Source: an uncultured Clostridia bacterium (GTDB taxonomy: Bacteria; Bacillota; Clostridia; Oscillospirales; UBA644). From it: a DNA stretch of 64,000 bases. The translations under genes and the position numbers were made by a program. Shown in pieces: positions 8,642-16,574 of the stretch. The notes beneath the pieces were generated by a model that had not been told where the DNA came from, did no database searches, and saw only the letters and a list, made by a program, of their open reading frames with translations. The stretch's first letter is position 1; each line of letters begins with the position of its first letter. The DNA is taken from assembly GCA_948443805.1 (NCBI GenBank), contig CAOJUB010000001.1, forward strand, positions 62,001 through 126,000, given 5' to 3'.

Positions 8642-9643
8642 ATGATTTCAGTAACAAATTATTCTTCCAGGCTTTCGGTTCGGGAAACGCAGAAAGCGAT
8701 TAAGTTCGTTAAAGACGAATTTCAGAAACGGCTTTCGGAATCTCTTTGTCTGGATCGCGTTTCCGCACCGGTTTTTGTACCGAAGAAAAGCGGTGTAAAC
8801 GACGATTTGAACGGGGTGGAGAGAAAGGTTCATTTTACGGCCAAAGAGCTGGGGGAGGAACCTCTTGAGGTGGTTCAGTCTTTAGCCAAATGGAAGCGAT
8901 CCGCCCTGCACAGTTACGGGTTTCAGCCCGGCGAGGGGTTATACACCGATATGAATGCCATCCGGAGAGATGACGATACCGATAACCTGCATTCTATTTT
9001 TGTTGATCAGTGGGATTGGGAAGCCGTTATTACAGAGCAGCAGCGTACGGTGGATTTCTTGAAAGAAGCGGTGAAAAAAATCGTTGCAGCGGTTGCCGAT
9101 ACTGCCGACAGTGTGCGCCGGGCTTTCCCTGCGGTTTGTCCTGAAATTGAGCGGGAAATCTGTTTTATTACCACGCAGGAGTTGGAGGACCGGTATCCGG
9201 AACTTTCCCCCAAAGAACGGGAAAATATGATTGTCAGGGAAAAGAAAACCGTTTTCTTGATGCAGATCGGCGGAAAACTGAAAAGCGGACAGAAACATGA
9301 CGGACGCGCCCCTGATTATGACGACTGGTCGCTGAACGGCGATATTCTGTTCTATAATCCGTTGCTTAACTGTGCTTTTGAAGTGTCGTCCATGGGAATC
9401 CGGGTGGATTCGGCTTCGCTGCTGTCTCAGCTGAAGGAAGCCGGTGCGGAAGACCGGCTTTGTTATCCGTACCATAAAGCGGTTGCCGAGGGAACGCTTC
9501 CTTTGACGGTCGGCGGTGGAATCGGGCAGTCCCGGCTTTGTATGCTCCTTTTGGAAAAGGCGCATATCGGCGAGGTTCATGTTTCGGTTTGGCCGGATGA
9601 TATGATTGAAGAATGCCGCCGGCAGAATATCTTTTTGCTGTAA
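8642..9643 (+). CDS. asnA: aspartate-ammonia ligase (asparagine synthetase A)
   Basis: Makes asparagine from aspartate, ammonia and ATP through an aspartyl-AMP intermediate, using a class II tRNA-synthetase-like fold. Characteristic segments are the N-terminal TQKAIKFVKDEF, the GVERKVHF region, LAKWKRSAL, YTDMNAIRRD and the C-terminal GGGIGQSRLCMLLL. The length (333 residues) equals the family norm when ATG 8642, with GGAG upstream, is used rather than 8618. It lies 57 bases behind the GH172 gene and may be read through from it. A hairpin terminator follows the stop closely. Confidence 0.96.
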   Translation: MISVTNYSSRLSVRETQKAIKFVKDEFQKRLSESLCLDRVSAPVFVPKKSGVNDDLNGVERKVHFTAKELGEEPLEVVQSLAKWKRSALHSYGFQPGEGLYTDMNAIRRDDDTDNLHSIFVDQWDWEAVITEQQRTVDFLKEAVKKIVAAVADTADSVRRAFPAVCPEIEREICFITTQELEDRYPELSPKERENMIVREKKTVFLMQIGGKLKSGQKHDGRAPDYDDWSLNGDILFYNPLLNCAFEVSSMGIRVDSASLLSQLKEAGAEDRLCYPYHKAVAEGTLPLTVGGGIGQSRLCMLLLEKAHIGEVHVSVWPDDMIEECRRQNIFLL

Positions 9644-9660
9644 AAAAATATCAATAAAAA

Positions 9661-9787
9661 GGAAAAAAGGAATCTCGAAAGAGATTCCTTTTTTCCAGGG
9701 GACAATTTCAGAAGAAGAATGAAAAAGTTATTTCTGTTCTCGTTATGGCTATAGTATACCCGTGTTTCCTTGAATCAAACTTGAAAA
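9661..9787. repeat. tandem cassette, copy 1
   Basis: Starts with a terminator palindrome and continues with a conserved 75-base segment (GGGGACAATTTCAGAAGAAG through to TATAGTATACC). Copy 2 lies 170 bases downstream and is roughly 90 percent identical by eye. On the minus strand each copy has a TATACT box, about 95 bases of conserved sequence and then the palindrome with a T-run, the layout of a small RNA gene. Confidence 0.8.
9663..9694 (+). terminator. bidirectional intrinsic terminator, asnA side
   Basis: AAAAAAGGAATCTC-GAAA-GAGATTCCTTTTTT is a perfect 14-bp palindrome with A-run and T-run, able to end transcription from either side. It lies 20 bases after the asnA stop. Confidence 0.9.
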
Positions 9788-9830
9788 AAGTTTAGTTTGC
9801 AATAACTTCAAAATTTTTCTTTTATGGAAA

Positions 9831-9956
9831 GGAAAAAAGGAATCTCAAAAGAGATTCCTTTTTTCGGGGGACAATTTCAGAAGAAGAATGAAAAAGTTAT
9901 TTCTGTTCTCGTTATGGTTACAGTATACCGTTCTTTTCTTGAATCAACCTTGAAAA
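9831..9956. repeat. tandem cassette, copy 2
   Basis: Second copy of the cassette, differing from copy 1 mainly in the loop base, one deletion after the T-run and a few substitutions near the TATAC box. The palindrome and the central segment are kept. Confidence 0.8.
9833..9864 (-). terminator. bidirectional intrinsic terminator, HAD/alr operon side
   Basis: AAAAAAGGAATCTC-AAAA-GAGATTCCTTTTTT, the second copy of the palindrome. On the minus strand it lies about 140 bases past the stop of the HAD gene and would end the long D-glutamate operon. Confidence 0.85.
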
Positions 9957-10002
9957 TCATTCTTCTCTTCTTTATTTTACAAATTGTTCAAAGTTGGGCG
10001 TT

Positions 10003-10707
10003 TTATAGCGTTTCGCTCAGGGACTCAAAATCTTTCATCGTACCGCTGTCATAGCCGGTAACCTTTTCTCCGTCCCGGTTTGTGAGGTGGTCGGTGACCA
10101 GAAAGGTTTTCATTCCGATTTTTCCCGCAATCATGTCTTCCGTGATATCGTTGCCCACCATTAGGCATTCTTCCGGCTGTTTTTTTATTGTTGCCGCAAT
10201 TTCCCGGTAATACTCCAGTTTTGGCTTGCAGTAGCGGGAATTTTCCATAACGGTAATCAGTTCAAAATCGGATTCTTCCATCCCGGCCGCCCGCAGCCGT
10301 GCCAGCGTGCCGGTTCGGGGAGAAAATGGATTGGTTGCCAAGACAAGGGTAAATCCCCTCTGTTTTAGTTTTTGCACAATTTTTTTCCCCAATGGATTTT
10401 GTGCAGAATCGGGCGGCAAAAAGGCTGGGGAAGAAAAATAATCATTGAAAAACGCATCGGTTTTTTCATCATAGCATCCGAATATTCGCCGGTACGTTTC
10501 TATAAAAACTTCTCGGTTATAGCGGCTTCCATCATTATTTTTGATTGCTTTGGTCGCTTCTGTCAGTCCGTCGAGAAACAGTTGGCGTGAATAACCGGCT
10601 TTTTCGGCGGCGTCTGCCATTGTTTTTCCGTAGTGCTTTTCGAACGCAGTTGTATCGATCGGATAAAGCGTTCCGTCGAGATCAAAGAGAATGGCGGTGA
10701 TTTTCAT
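10003..10707 (-). CDS. HAD-superfamily hydrolase, last gene of the D-glutamate operon
   Basis: 234-residue cytosolic haloacid-dehalogenase-type phosphatase. Motif I is DLDGTLYPID near residue 8, motif II is the ATNP segment, and motifs III/IV are the KPKLEYY lysine and MVGNDITEDM. The insertion between motifs I and II is helical, as in the phosphoglycolate phosphatase/YjjG type. The ATG at 10707 follows AAAGGA; the track start at 10713 overlaps that site. It lies 36 bases behind alr in the same direction. The substrate is unknown, and a link to the amino-acid chemistry of the operon is only positional. Confidence 0.88.
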   Translation of the reverse strand: MKITAILFDLDGTLYPIDTTAFEKHYGKTMADAAEKAGYSRQLFLDGLTEATKAIKNNDGSRYNREVFIETYRRIFGCYDEKTDAFFNDYFSSPAFLPPDSAQNPLGKKIVQKLKQRGFTLVLATNPFSPRTGTLARLRAAGMEESDFELITVMENSRYCKPKLEYYREIAATIKKQPEECLMVGNDITEDMIAGKIGMKTFLVTDHLTNRDGEKVTGYDSGTMKDFESLSETL

Positions 10708-10743
10708 GAACATCCTTTCTTTTTTATAAAGAGCCGTTTCCGT

Positions 10744-11916
10744 TTATTCTTTATTAAGAAGGCGGTCTTCGGCAAAAATCTTTCCGTTTTTTTTATAGAT
10801 TCTCGGAACCCGCGGCGTGATCAGGCACACGATCTCGTATCCAATCGTAGAGGCTATTTCCGCAATCTCGTCGGCGGTAATTGTTTCGTCTCCGTCTTCG
10901 CCGAAAATCGTTACCGTATCGTTTAACGAAGCGTCGGGAATCTCTGTTACGTCAATCATGAACTGATCCATGCAGACTCTTCCCAGAATCGGCGCTTTTT
11001 TGCCTCGGACAAGAACGTTGCCCTTCCCTGAAAGCGCTCTCGGAACGCCATCGGCATATCCTGCGCAAACCGTTGCGACGATCGTTTCCCTATCGGTGGT
11101 GTAGGTGTGTCCGTAGCTGACAGAAATCCCTGCCGGCAATGTTTTGATGTGGATAATTTTCGATTTCAGGGACATAACCGGTTTGATTTCCGGGATTTTT
11201 TCGGTATTAACTTCTTTGGACGGACGCAGACCGTATAGAATAATGCCTTCCCGCAGCATATCGTAGCGGGGCGCAAATTCCAGTGTCGCGGCGCTGTTGT
11301 AAAGGTGCTTGAGCGGAATGAAAATTGCTTGTTTTTCCAGTTTTGTGAGAAACTGTTCAAACTGTTCCAATTGGCCTTTTGCATAGGTCTTGTCGGTTTC
11401 GTCGGCAGCGGCAAAATGACTGAAAATTCCCTCAATCGTCAGGTTCGAAAGCCCGGCGATTTTTTGTACTTCCGCAATGCTTTTGTCCGATACGGCAAAT
11501 CCGATTCGGGACATTCCGGTATCGACTGCAATATGGATCGGCATTTTCCGGCCGGCGCTTTCCGCTAGTTGATTGAGTTTTTCCGCATCGGCATAGGTAT
11601 AAATTGACGGGGTAAGCCGATAGGTTAAAAGACGGTCGAAGAGCGCTTCCGGAATTCGGCTAAGAATCAGGATCGGCGTTTGAATTCCGGCTTTCCGCAG
11701 CTGAATTCCCTCTTCGCAGAGCGCTACGGCAAAATAGTCTGCCGAATTTTCCAGCAGCTGGGCGTAACGAACCGCGCCGTGGCCGTAAGCATTGGCCTTG
11801 ATGACGGCGGCAAGTTTTGTTTTTTCCGACGTGCGTTTTCTGATCGCATCGAAATTGTTTTTTGCTCTGTCCAGGTCGATTTCCGCCCAGGTGCGGAGTT
11901 CTTCGGTATACATCAT
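10744..11916 (-). CDS. alr: alanine racemase
   Basis: PLP enzyme interconverting L- and D-alanine. The PLP lysine is K40 in VIKANAYGHGA, and the second catalytic base is the tyrosine in VSYGHTY of the C-terminal beta domain. At 390 residues it is complete. It lies 29 bases after pxpA and 36 bases before the HAD gene. In this operon it would connect the D-alanine used or made by the D-amino-acid transaminase at the head of the operon with L-alanine. It may also be the cell's supply of D-alanine for peptidoglycan, since no other alr is in view. Confidence 0.96.
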   Translation of the reverse strand: MMYTEELRTWAEIDLDRAKNNFDAIRKRTSEKTKLAAVIKANAYGHGAVRYAQLLENSADYFAVALCEEGIQLRKAGIQTPILILSRIPEALFDRLLTYRLTPSIYTYADAEKLNQLAESAGRKMPIHIAVDTGMSRIGFAVSDKSIAEVQKIAGLSNLTIEGIFSHFAAADETDKTYAKGQLEQFEQFLTKLEKQAIFIPLKHLYNSAATLEFAPRYDMLREGIILYGLRPSKEVNTEKIPEIKPVMSLKSKIIHIKTLPAGISVSYGHTYTTDRETIVATVCAGYADGVPRALSGKGNVLVRGKKAPILGRVCMDQFMIDVTEIPDASLNDTVTIFGEDGDETITADEIAEIASTIGYEIVCLITPRVPRIYKKNGKIFAEDRLLNKE

Positions 11917-11945
11917 TGTTTAACCAGCCTTTTTTCAGGATCGTT

Positions 11946-12710
11946 TTACAGATTTTTCAGCGGTGTAACGGCAACGTCGGCTTTCTGAAGGGCGGCGGAG
12001 ATTTTTTCCGCGAAAAGAACGGCTTTTTCGTTGTCGCCGTGCAGGCAGATTGAATCGGCGCAAATGGAGAGTTCCGATCCATCGTTTGCCGTAACTTTTC
12101 CTTCGGTGACCATTTTTACAACGCGAACGACCGCTTCTTCTTCATTGGTGATTACCGCACCGTCCTGTCCCCGGGGAACAAGGTTTCCGTCCGGCAGATA
12201 GGCGCGGTCGGCGAAAACTTCTTGCCGGTAGGGAAGATTTTCTTCTTCTGCAGCGCGGCACATTTCACTGCCGGAAAGTGCAAGCAGGATCAGTTCCGAG
12301 GATACGGCTTTGACCCCTCGGCAGACAGCTCTGGCCAGAACCGGATCTTTTGCCGCCATATTGTAGAACGCACCGTGGGGTTTGACATGACAGAGCGGCG
12401 TGTTGTTTTCCAGGCAAAAGGCCAGCAGCGCGCCGGTTTGGTACTGTACATAGGCTTTGGCTTCATCCGGGGAGATTTTCATCGGCCGTCTTCCGAATCC
12501 CATCAGGTCGTAAAACCCGGGGTGCGCACCGATGCCCACGCCGTTTTCCGCGGCCGCCCGAACGGCTTTTCCCATGATTACCGGATCGCCTCCGTGCCAG
12601 CCGCAGGCAATATTGACCGAAGATACCAGCGGCAGGATTTTTTGATCGCAGCCGATTGTATAAGCGCCGAAACTTTCGGCATAATCACAGTTGAGGTCTA
12701 CTTTTTTCAT
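11946..12710 (-). CDS. pxpA: 5-oxoprolinase subunit A
   Basis: LamB/YcsF family protein of 254 residues. With PxpB and PxpC it forms the bacterial ATP-dependent 5-oxoprolinase, which opens the ring of 5-oxoproline to give glutamate. Family signatures are VDLNCDYAESFG at the N-terminus, SVNIACGWHGGDP, GAHPGFYDLMGFGRR and HVKPHGAFYN. It is complete, with the ATG at 12710. It lies between the DUF1445 gene (27 bases) and alr (29 bases). Confidence 0.95.
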   Translation of the reverse strand: MKKVDLNCDYAESFGAYTIGCDQKILPLVSSVNIACGWHGGDPVIMGKAVRAAAENGVGIGAHPGFYDLMGFGRRPMKISPDEAKAYVQYQTGALLAFCLENNTPLCHVKPHGAFYNMAAKDPVLARAVCRGVKAVSSELILLALSGSEMCRAAEEENLPYRQEVFADRAYLPDGNLVPRGQDGAVITNEEEAVVRVVKMVTEGKVTANDGSELSICADSICLHGDNEKAVLFAEKISAALQKADVAVTPLKNL

Positions 12711-12737
12711 GGCTTATTTCGGTTCCTTCTTTTATTT

Positions 12738-13526
12738 TTAATTTTTCAGCGAGGTGTTTTTGATATCGGCGATAAACATATGGCCGGGCGCGTGGGTGAT
12801 GGCAAAAGCCGGTTTTGCCGCCATCAGCGCAGCCTGGGGCGTTACGCCGCAGGGCCAGAAAACAGGAATTTCTCCTTCCCGGACGGTGACGCTGTCTCCG
12901 TAATCCGGCGAGGCGATATCGCGGATTCCAATTTGTTCGGGGTTCCCAAAATGAACCGGCGCGCCGTGAACGCGGGGCATCTGGGCGGTAATTGCCGCGG
13001 CACGGATTGCTTCCGCCGGCGTCATCGGGCGCATGCTGACAACCATGTTGCCGTGAAAAATGCCGCCGGGCGCGCAGGGAATATTGGTGTTGAACATGGG
13101 AACATTGCGTCCTTCTTCAATATGCCGTACCGGAATGCCGGCTTCGAGCAATTCTGCTTCAAAGGAAAAACTGCAACCGATCAGAAAAGATACAAAATCG
13201 TCCTGCCACAGGTCTTCAACCGAAAGCCGTTCTTCGGCGAGACATCCGTTTTTATAAACCCGGTATTTGGGCAGATCGGTTGCAATGTCGGCATTTTTTG
13301 CGATATATCGGAGCTCCCGGCTGCCTGTGTCGCTGACTTCAAGCAGCGGACAGGAAAAGGGGTTCCGCTGGGCAAAGAGCAGAAAATCATAGGCCTGATT
13401 TTTCGGCAGAATCACTAAATTGGCCTGCGCATAACCGCTGCACATACCGGAGGTGTTCCCGGTAATTTCCTGATTTCTGATTTTTCCCCGAACCTGAGCG
13501 GGCGTCATGTTGCTATAGGCTGACAT
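12738..13526 (-). CDS. DUF1445 / D-glutamate cyclase-family protein (YcsI-like)
   Basis: 262 residues of the family annotated as putative hydro-lyase, DUF1445, or D-glutamate cyclase N-terminal part. Typical segments are GYAQANLVILP, FLIGCSFSFE, a PCAPGGIFHGNMVVSMRP stretch and the C-terminal WPCGVTPQAAL followed by THAPGHMFI. In mammalian mitochondrial D-glutamate cyclase (DGLUCY) this domain is fused to a DUF4392-type domain; here the partner is the separate gene at 15484-16551. The predicted reaction is D-glutamate to 5-oxo-D-proline and water. The ORF-track start is too early: ATG 13526 overlaps the end of the small membrane gene by 14 bases. Confidence 0.88.
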   Translation of the reverse strand: MSAYSNMTPAQVRGKIRNQEITGNTSGMCSGYAQANLVILPKNQAYDFLLFAQRNPFSCPLLEVSDTGSRELRYIAKNADIATDLPKYRVYKNGCLAEERLSVEDLWQDDFVSFLIGCSFSFEAELLEAGIPVRHIEEGRNVPMFNTNIPCAPGGIFHGNMVVSMRPMTPAEAIRAAAITAQMPRVHGAPVHFGNPEQIGIRDIASPDYGDSVTVREGEIPVFWPCGVTPQAALMAAKPAFAITHAPGHMFIADIKNTSLKN

Positions 13527-13749
13527 GATTGCTTTCGTTTCCTTTCCGTTTGTTTTCGAAAATAGTTTTTCTTTCCTGCCGCCGAAGCAGATAAAACAGA
13601 TTGGCAAGAAGAAGATTGATGAGCGCAAGGATGATACAGATTTTATTCTGCGGTTCTGCCAGCAGATAGATTCCGAAAAACAGAAGTCCGGAAACCGTCA
13701 GCCCGATGCTTGCGATAAGTAATAGTCTGGTGATAGCACGACTGTCCAT
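13513..13749 (-). CDS. small two-helix membrane protein inside the 5-oxoprolinase operon
   Basis: 78 residues with two hydrophobic segments (LLLIASIGLTVSGLLFFGIYL and ICIILALINLLLANLFYLL) and a charged C-terminal tail. I do not recognise a family. It looks real: the ATG at 13749 has AAAGGAG upstream, it sits 16 bases after pxpC, and its stop overlaps the DUF1445 start by 14 bases. A helper or membrane anchor for the enzymes around it is possible, but nothing in the sequence shows this. No transporter for the substrates is otherwise present in the operon. Confidence 0.7.
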   Translation of the reverse strand: MDSRAITRLLLIASIGLTVSGLLFFGIYLLAEPQNKICIILALINLLLANLFYLLRRQERKTIFENKRKGNESNHVSL

Positions 13750-13765
13750 ATTTCTATGTCTCCTT

Positions 13766-14719
13766 TTATGGATGGAAGGGAGGAGGCTGATGGAGAGCCT
13801 CAGCCATTTTATTCAATGTGTTTTGATCTTCCCGCAGCGCTTTGTGCGCCTCGGGAAGCGAGATTCTCTGAAAGCGGATAACGGTGCCCGGCACTGCCTG
13901 GGCGAGTTTGGATAAATCTCCTGAATAGACCGTTGCGATTTTTGCATAACCGCCGGTGGTCTGCCGGTCGCACAGGAGGATGATCGGCTGTCCGTTCCCC
14001 GGAACCTGAACCGATCCGGGGGCGATCCCGTCTGAAACAATATCCATCGGCAGGGCGGCTTCCAACATTTCGCCTTCAAGCCGGATTCCCATCCGGTCGG
14101 AGGCCGGTGTGACACGGTAAGACGCAGAAAAAAAAGTTTTCATTCCCTGTTCTGTAAAATAATCGTCCTGCGGACCGGGAATCGCCCGGATAGACAATTC
14201 GGCTTCATATACTGGTCGGGAGATCGTCCGTCTTTTCGCGTCAGGCAATATTTTCGGGGCTTTCAGGGGCAGTTCGTCTTTTTGACGGAGTTTTCTTCCG
14301 TGAAATCCGCCGACCCCGAATTTTAATCCGGTAGAAAGGCTTCCCATTTCCTTGTCCAGCGCAAATCCGCCGCTTACGGCAAGATACCCCCGGCAGCCGC
14401 TTACCGCTGCGGCCATATGGAGAATCGACCCTTTTGTTACCGGGATTGCCGTGTATGGGGGAAGGGAATTTCCGTTCAGCAGAGCGGGGATTTCCGCGCC
14501 GGTCAGGGCGATTGTGCAGTCGGCGAAAAACTGGGCGGTGATTCCTTTTACCGTCATTTCTAAAACGCCCTCGCCGGGATCGTTCCCGACAAGAAGATTG
14601 GCGAGATACATCGCTTTTTTGTCGGCCGCGCCGGTCTGCGGAAAACCAAATTCCTGCCAGCCGGTTCTTCCTTCGTCCTGCACGGTGCAGAGCGGCCCTG
14701 CGGCGATAATTCTGATCAT
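13766..14719 (-). CDS. pxpC: 5-oxoprolinase subunit C
   Basis: 317-residue protein of the KipA / biotin-dependent carboxyltransferase-like family, partner of PxpB. The family opening (GPLCTVQDEGRTGWQEFGFP), GAADKKAMYLANLLVGN and the late segments SDGIAPGSVQVPGNGQPI and RQTTGGYAKIATV are all present. In the complex the B and C subunits are thought to act on 5-oxoproline and ATP together with PxpA. It starts 40 bases after pxpB with AAAGGATG upstream. Confidence 0.95.
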   Translation of the reverse strand: MIRIIAAGPLCTVQDEGRTGWQEFGFPQTGAADKKAMYLANLLVGNDPGEGVLEMTVKGITAQFFADCTIALTGAEIPALLNGNSLPPYTAIPVTKGSILHMAAAVSGCRGYLAVSGGFALDKEMGSLSTGLKFGVGGFHGRKLRQKDELPLKAPKILPDAKRRTISRPVYEAELSIRAIPGPQDDYFTEQGMKTFFSASYRVTPASDRMGIRLEGEMLEAALPMDIVSDGIAPGSVQVPGNGQPIILLCDRQTTGGYAKIATVYSGDLSKLAQAVPGTVIRFQRISLPEAHKALREDQNTLNKMAEALHQPPPFHP

Positions 14720-14759
14720 GACAGAGTCATCCTTTTTTGTTCTTTTTTGAAAAAGGGTA

Positions 14760-15497
14760 TTATTTTGCCGGGGCTTCTTCGGTTATTTCCGGCGTATAGG
14801 TTCCGTTTTCTTCCTGCCGGGCAATCACCTGCAGTTCAGCTTCGGAAATCTCAAAAAAACGGACGTAATCTCCGGCACGCAGCAAAACCGGTTCTTTTTT
14901 TTCTTTCGCGTAAAAACGGACTGGTGTTTTTCCGATCAGCCGCCAGCCGCCGGGCGATTCCAGCGGATAAACGCCGGTTTGGTTGCCGCCGATTCCGACG
15001 GCGCCTGCAAAAATCTTTTTTCTCGGCGTTTCCAGCCGCGGCACGGCGATTTTTTCCGACATGCCGCCCAGATAGGCGAATCCGGGAAGAAACCCCAGCA
15101 TATAAACCCGGTAATCCGTTCCGGTGTGAATCCCAATCACTTCTTTTTCGCTGAGCGAGGTATAGTCGCAGACAGACGGCATATCCGGCGCATATTCTCT
15201 GCCCGAATAGCAGACCGGAATATGGAAAATCCGTTTTTTTTCTTTTTCGGCTCCGGTGTTTTCTTCTGCCGATTCCCGGATCGCCTTTTCCAGTTTCTCA
15301 AAAGGAAGAATCAGCGGATGATAGAGTATTAAAAGCGAACGGTACGACGGGATCATTTCCGAAATTCCGGGTAAGTTTTTCTTTTCCAGCGCTTTTTTCA
15401 GCGCGGTGACCTTCCGGTTGATTTCCGGGGAAATTTCCCGCCCGAATTCGGCGCAGACCGCGCTGTCTCCGGCGGGAAGAATTTTAATGTTCGTCAA
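14760..15497 (-). CDS. pxpB: 5-oxoprolinase subunit B
   Basis: KipI-family protein of 245 residues with the conserved GDSAVCAEFG opening, the DYRVYMLGFLPGFAYLGG segment, VPRLETPRKK and the VGIGGNQTGVYPLESPGGWRLIGKTP block cut here into its visible parts. The initiation codon is TTG at 15497, inside the last codons of the preceding DUF4392 gene (14-base overlap), with AGAGGTTAGG as the likely ribosome binding site, so the two are translationally coupled. It forms the 5-oxoprolinase complex with PxpC and PxpA. Confidence 0.94.
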   Translation of the reverse strand: MTNIKILPAGDSAVCAEFGREISPEINRKVTALKKALEKKNLPGISEMIPSYRSLLILYHPLILPFEKLEKAIRESAEENTGAEKEKKRIFHIPVCYSGREYAPDMPSVCDYTSLSEKEVIGIHTGTDYRVYMLGFLPGFAYLGGMSEKIAVPRLETPRKKIFAGAVGIGGNQTGVYPLESPGGWRLIGKTPVRFYAKEKKEPVLLRAGDYVRFFEISEAELQVIARQEENGTYTPEITEEAPAK

Positions 15498-16551
15498 AAT
15501 AACCTAACCTCTCGACCCGGTTAAACCATTCTTTGCATATTTCGGGCAGTTTCAAGGTGCTTCTTACCGTTTCCCTCATCAACGAGACAATGGCAAGGTT
15601 CATTTCTTCATTCATGCCATCGATAGCGGGAATTAATTCTCCGTACATATCGATCATCCCGGCTTCCGAAGCGGCGTAAAGCGCTCTTTTCTCGGTTTGG
15701 GGCGTATGCATAATTTCTATATTTCCTTTCAGGTAGGCGAGCGCCGCAATGACGGCGTAAACGCCCCAGTCGGAAACGGTGGCGGTCAGAATGTGCTTGG
15801 CTTTGGTGGCTGCGATGATTCCCGCGTTGCAGCCGCAGCGGCAGGTGTCGTCTCCCGCATAGGGAATATAGCGGCGCAGCGTTTTTTCGATAGTTCCCAT
15901 GCCGATTTCGTTGCCGAGATCACCGACCGCGAAGGTCTCTACGCCTTTTTTTGCCAAACAATCAAAAAGGATATCGGTTTTGGCTTCCAGATCGCTTAAA
16001 TCCAGCCCGGTAGCGTTGTGATAAACGCCTTTTTCGTTCGCGCCCGGCGCTTCGATTGCGATCACCGCGGCGGGGTTTTCCGCTGCCAGCCGTTCGGCCT
16101 GTTTTACCGCTTCTTCCCGGTCTTTGGTAAAAGACACGGCCGCCATAGCGGTCGGATATTCGCGGACTTCTTCAATGGTTCTGTAAAAATGAATACCCGC
16201 CACATACGCGAGTTTTTCCGCCGCCTGCATATTTTCTTCCGGGCAGATTAGCACCGGTTTGGCGCCGATTGCTTTGATTAGGGCGCCGGCAAGCAGAACG
16301 GTGGAGATGATACCGTCCATTTCCGCTTTTTTGAAGGGGAGCAGAACAAATCCGGACAGCAGAAAAACAAGATCGTCTTTTTTGATTGTTTTCAGCAGAT
16401 TTTCAGCAAAGGAGGTTGACAGCGGCGCCTGCGTATATTCCCTTGCCGCCGGATATAATATTTTACATACGCCGTATCCGCGGGGATCAATATTCATGAT
16501 CGAATCAAGCGAATCTCCGAGATTCCGGAGGGTTAGTTCCTTCTGGTTCAT
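15484..16551 (-). CDS. DUF4392 protein, D-glutamate cyclase C-terminal-type
   Basis: 355 residues of the DUF4392 (D-glutamate cyclase-like C-terminal) family. Recognisable parts are the FLLSGFVL opening, DGIISTVLLAGAL, IAIEAPGANEKGVYHNATG, GDLGNEIGMGTI, a CRCGCNAGI cysteine cluster and the SDWGVYAVIAAL segment. In mammalian DGLUCY this domain is the C-terminal half and DUF1445 the N-terminal half; both are present in this operon as separate genes. The predicted role is conversion of D-glutamate to 5-oxo-D-proline, the ring compound that the Pxp enzymes open. Coupled to pxpB by overlap and 23 bases behind the transaminase gene. Confidence 0.88.
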   Translation of the reverse strand: MNQKELTLRNLGDSLDSIMNIDPRGYGVCKILYPAAREYTQAPLSTSFAENLLKTIKKDDLVFLLSGFVLLPFKKAEMDGIISTVLLAGALIKAIGAKPVLICPEENMQAAEKLAYVAGIHFYRTIEEVREYPTAMAAVSFTKDREEAVKQAERLAAENPAAVIAIEAPGANEKGVYHNATGLDLSDLEAKTDILFDCLAKKGVETFAVGDLGNEIGMGTIEKTLRRYIPYAGDDTCRCGCNAGIIAATKAKHILTATVSDWGVYAVIAALAYLKGNIEIMHTPQTEKRALYAASEAGMIDMYGELIPAIDGMNEEMNLAIVSLMRETVRSTLKLPEICKEWFNRVERLGYFDEH

Positions 16552-16574
16552 GGTCGGTGCAGCATCCTTTCTTT

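Larger units (their letters stand above)
9644..10002. other. intergenic region between convergent asnA and HAD genes, filled by a tandem duplication
   Basis: No gene is supported here. Most of the 359 bases consist of two near-identical copies of a cassette of about 127 bases, separated by 43 bases of A/T-rich sequence. The 76-codon ORF in the track (9824-10054) runs through the second copy and is not credible. Confidence 0.7.

Noticed and set aside
9824-10054. 76-codon plus-strand frame
   Set aside because: It lies in the second copy of the duplicated cassette and ends in antisense to the HAD gene; no ribosome binding site.
12222-13418. 398-codon plus-strand frame
   Set aside because: Antisense shadow of pxpA and the DUF1445 gene; no ribosome binding site and no recognisable protein features.
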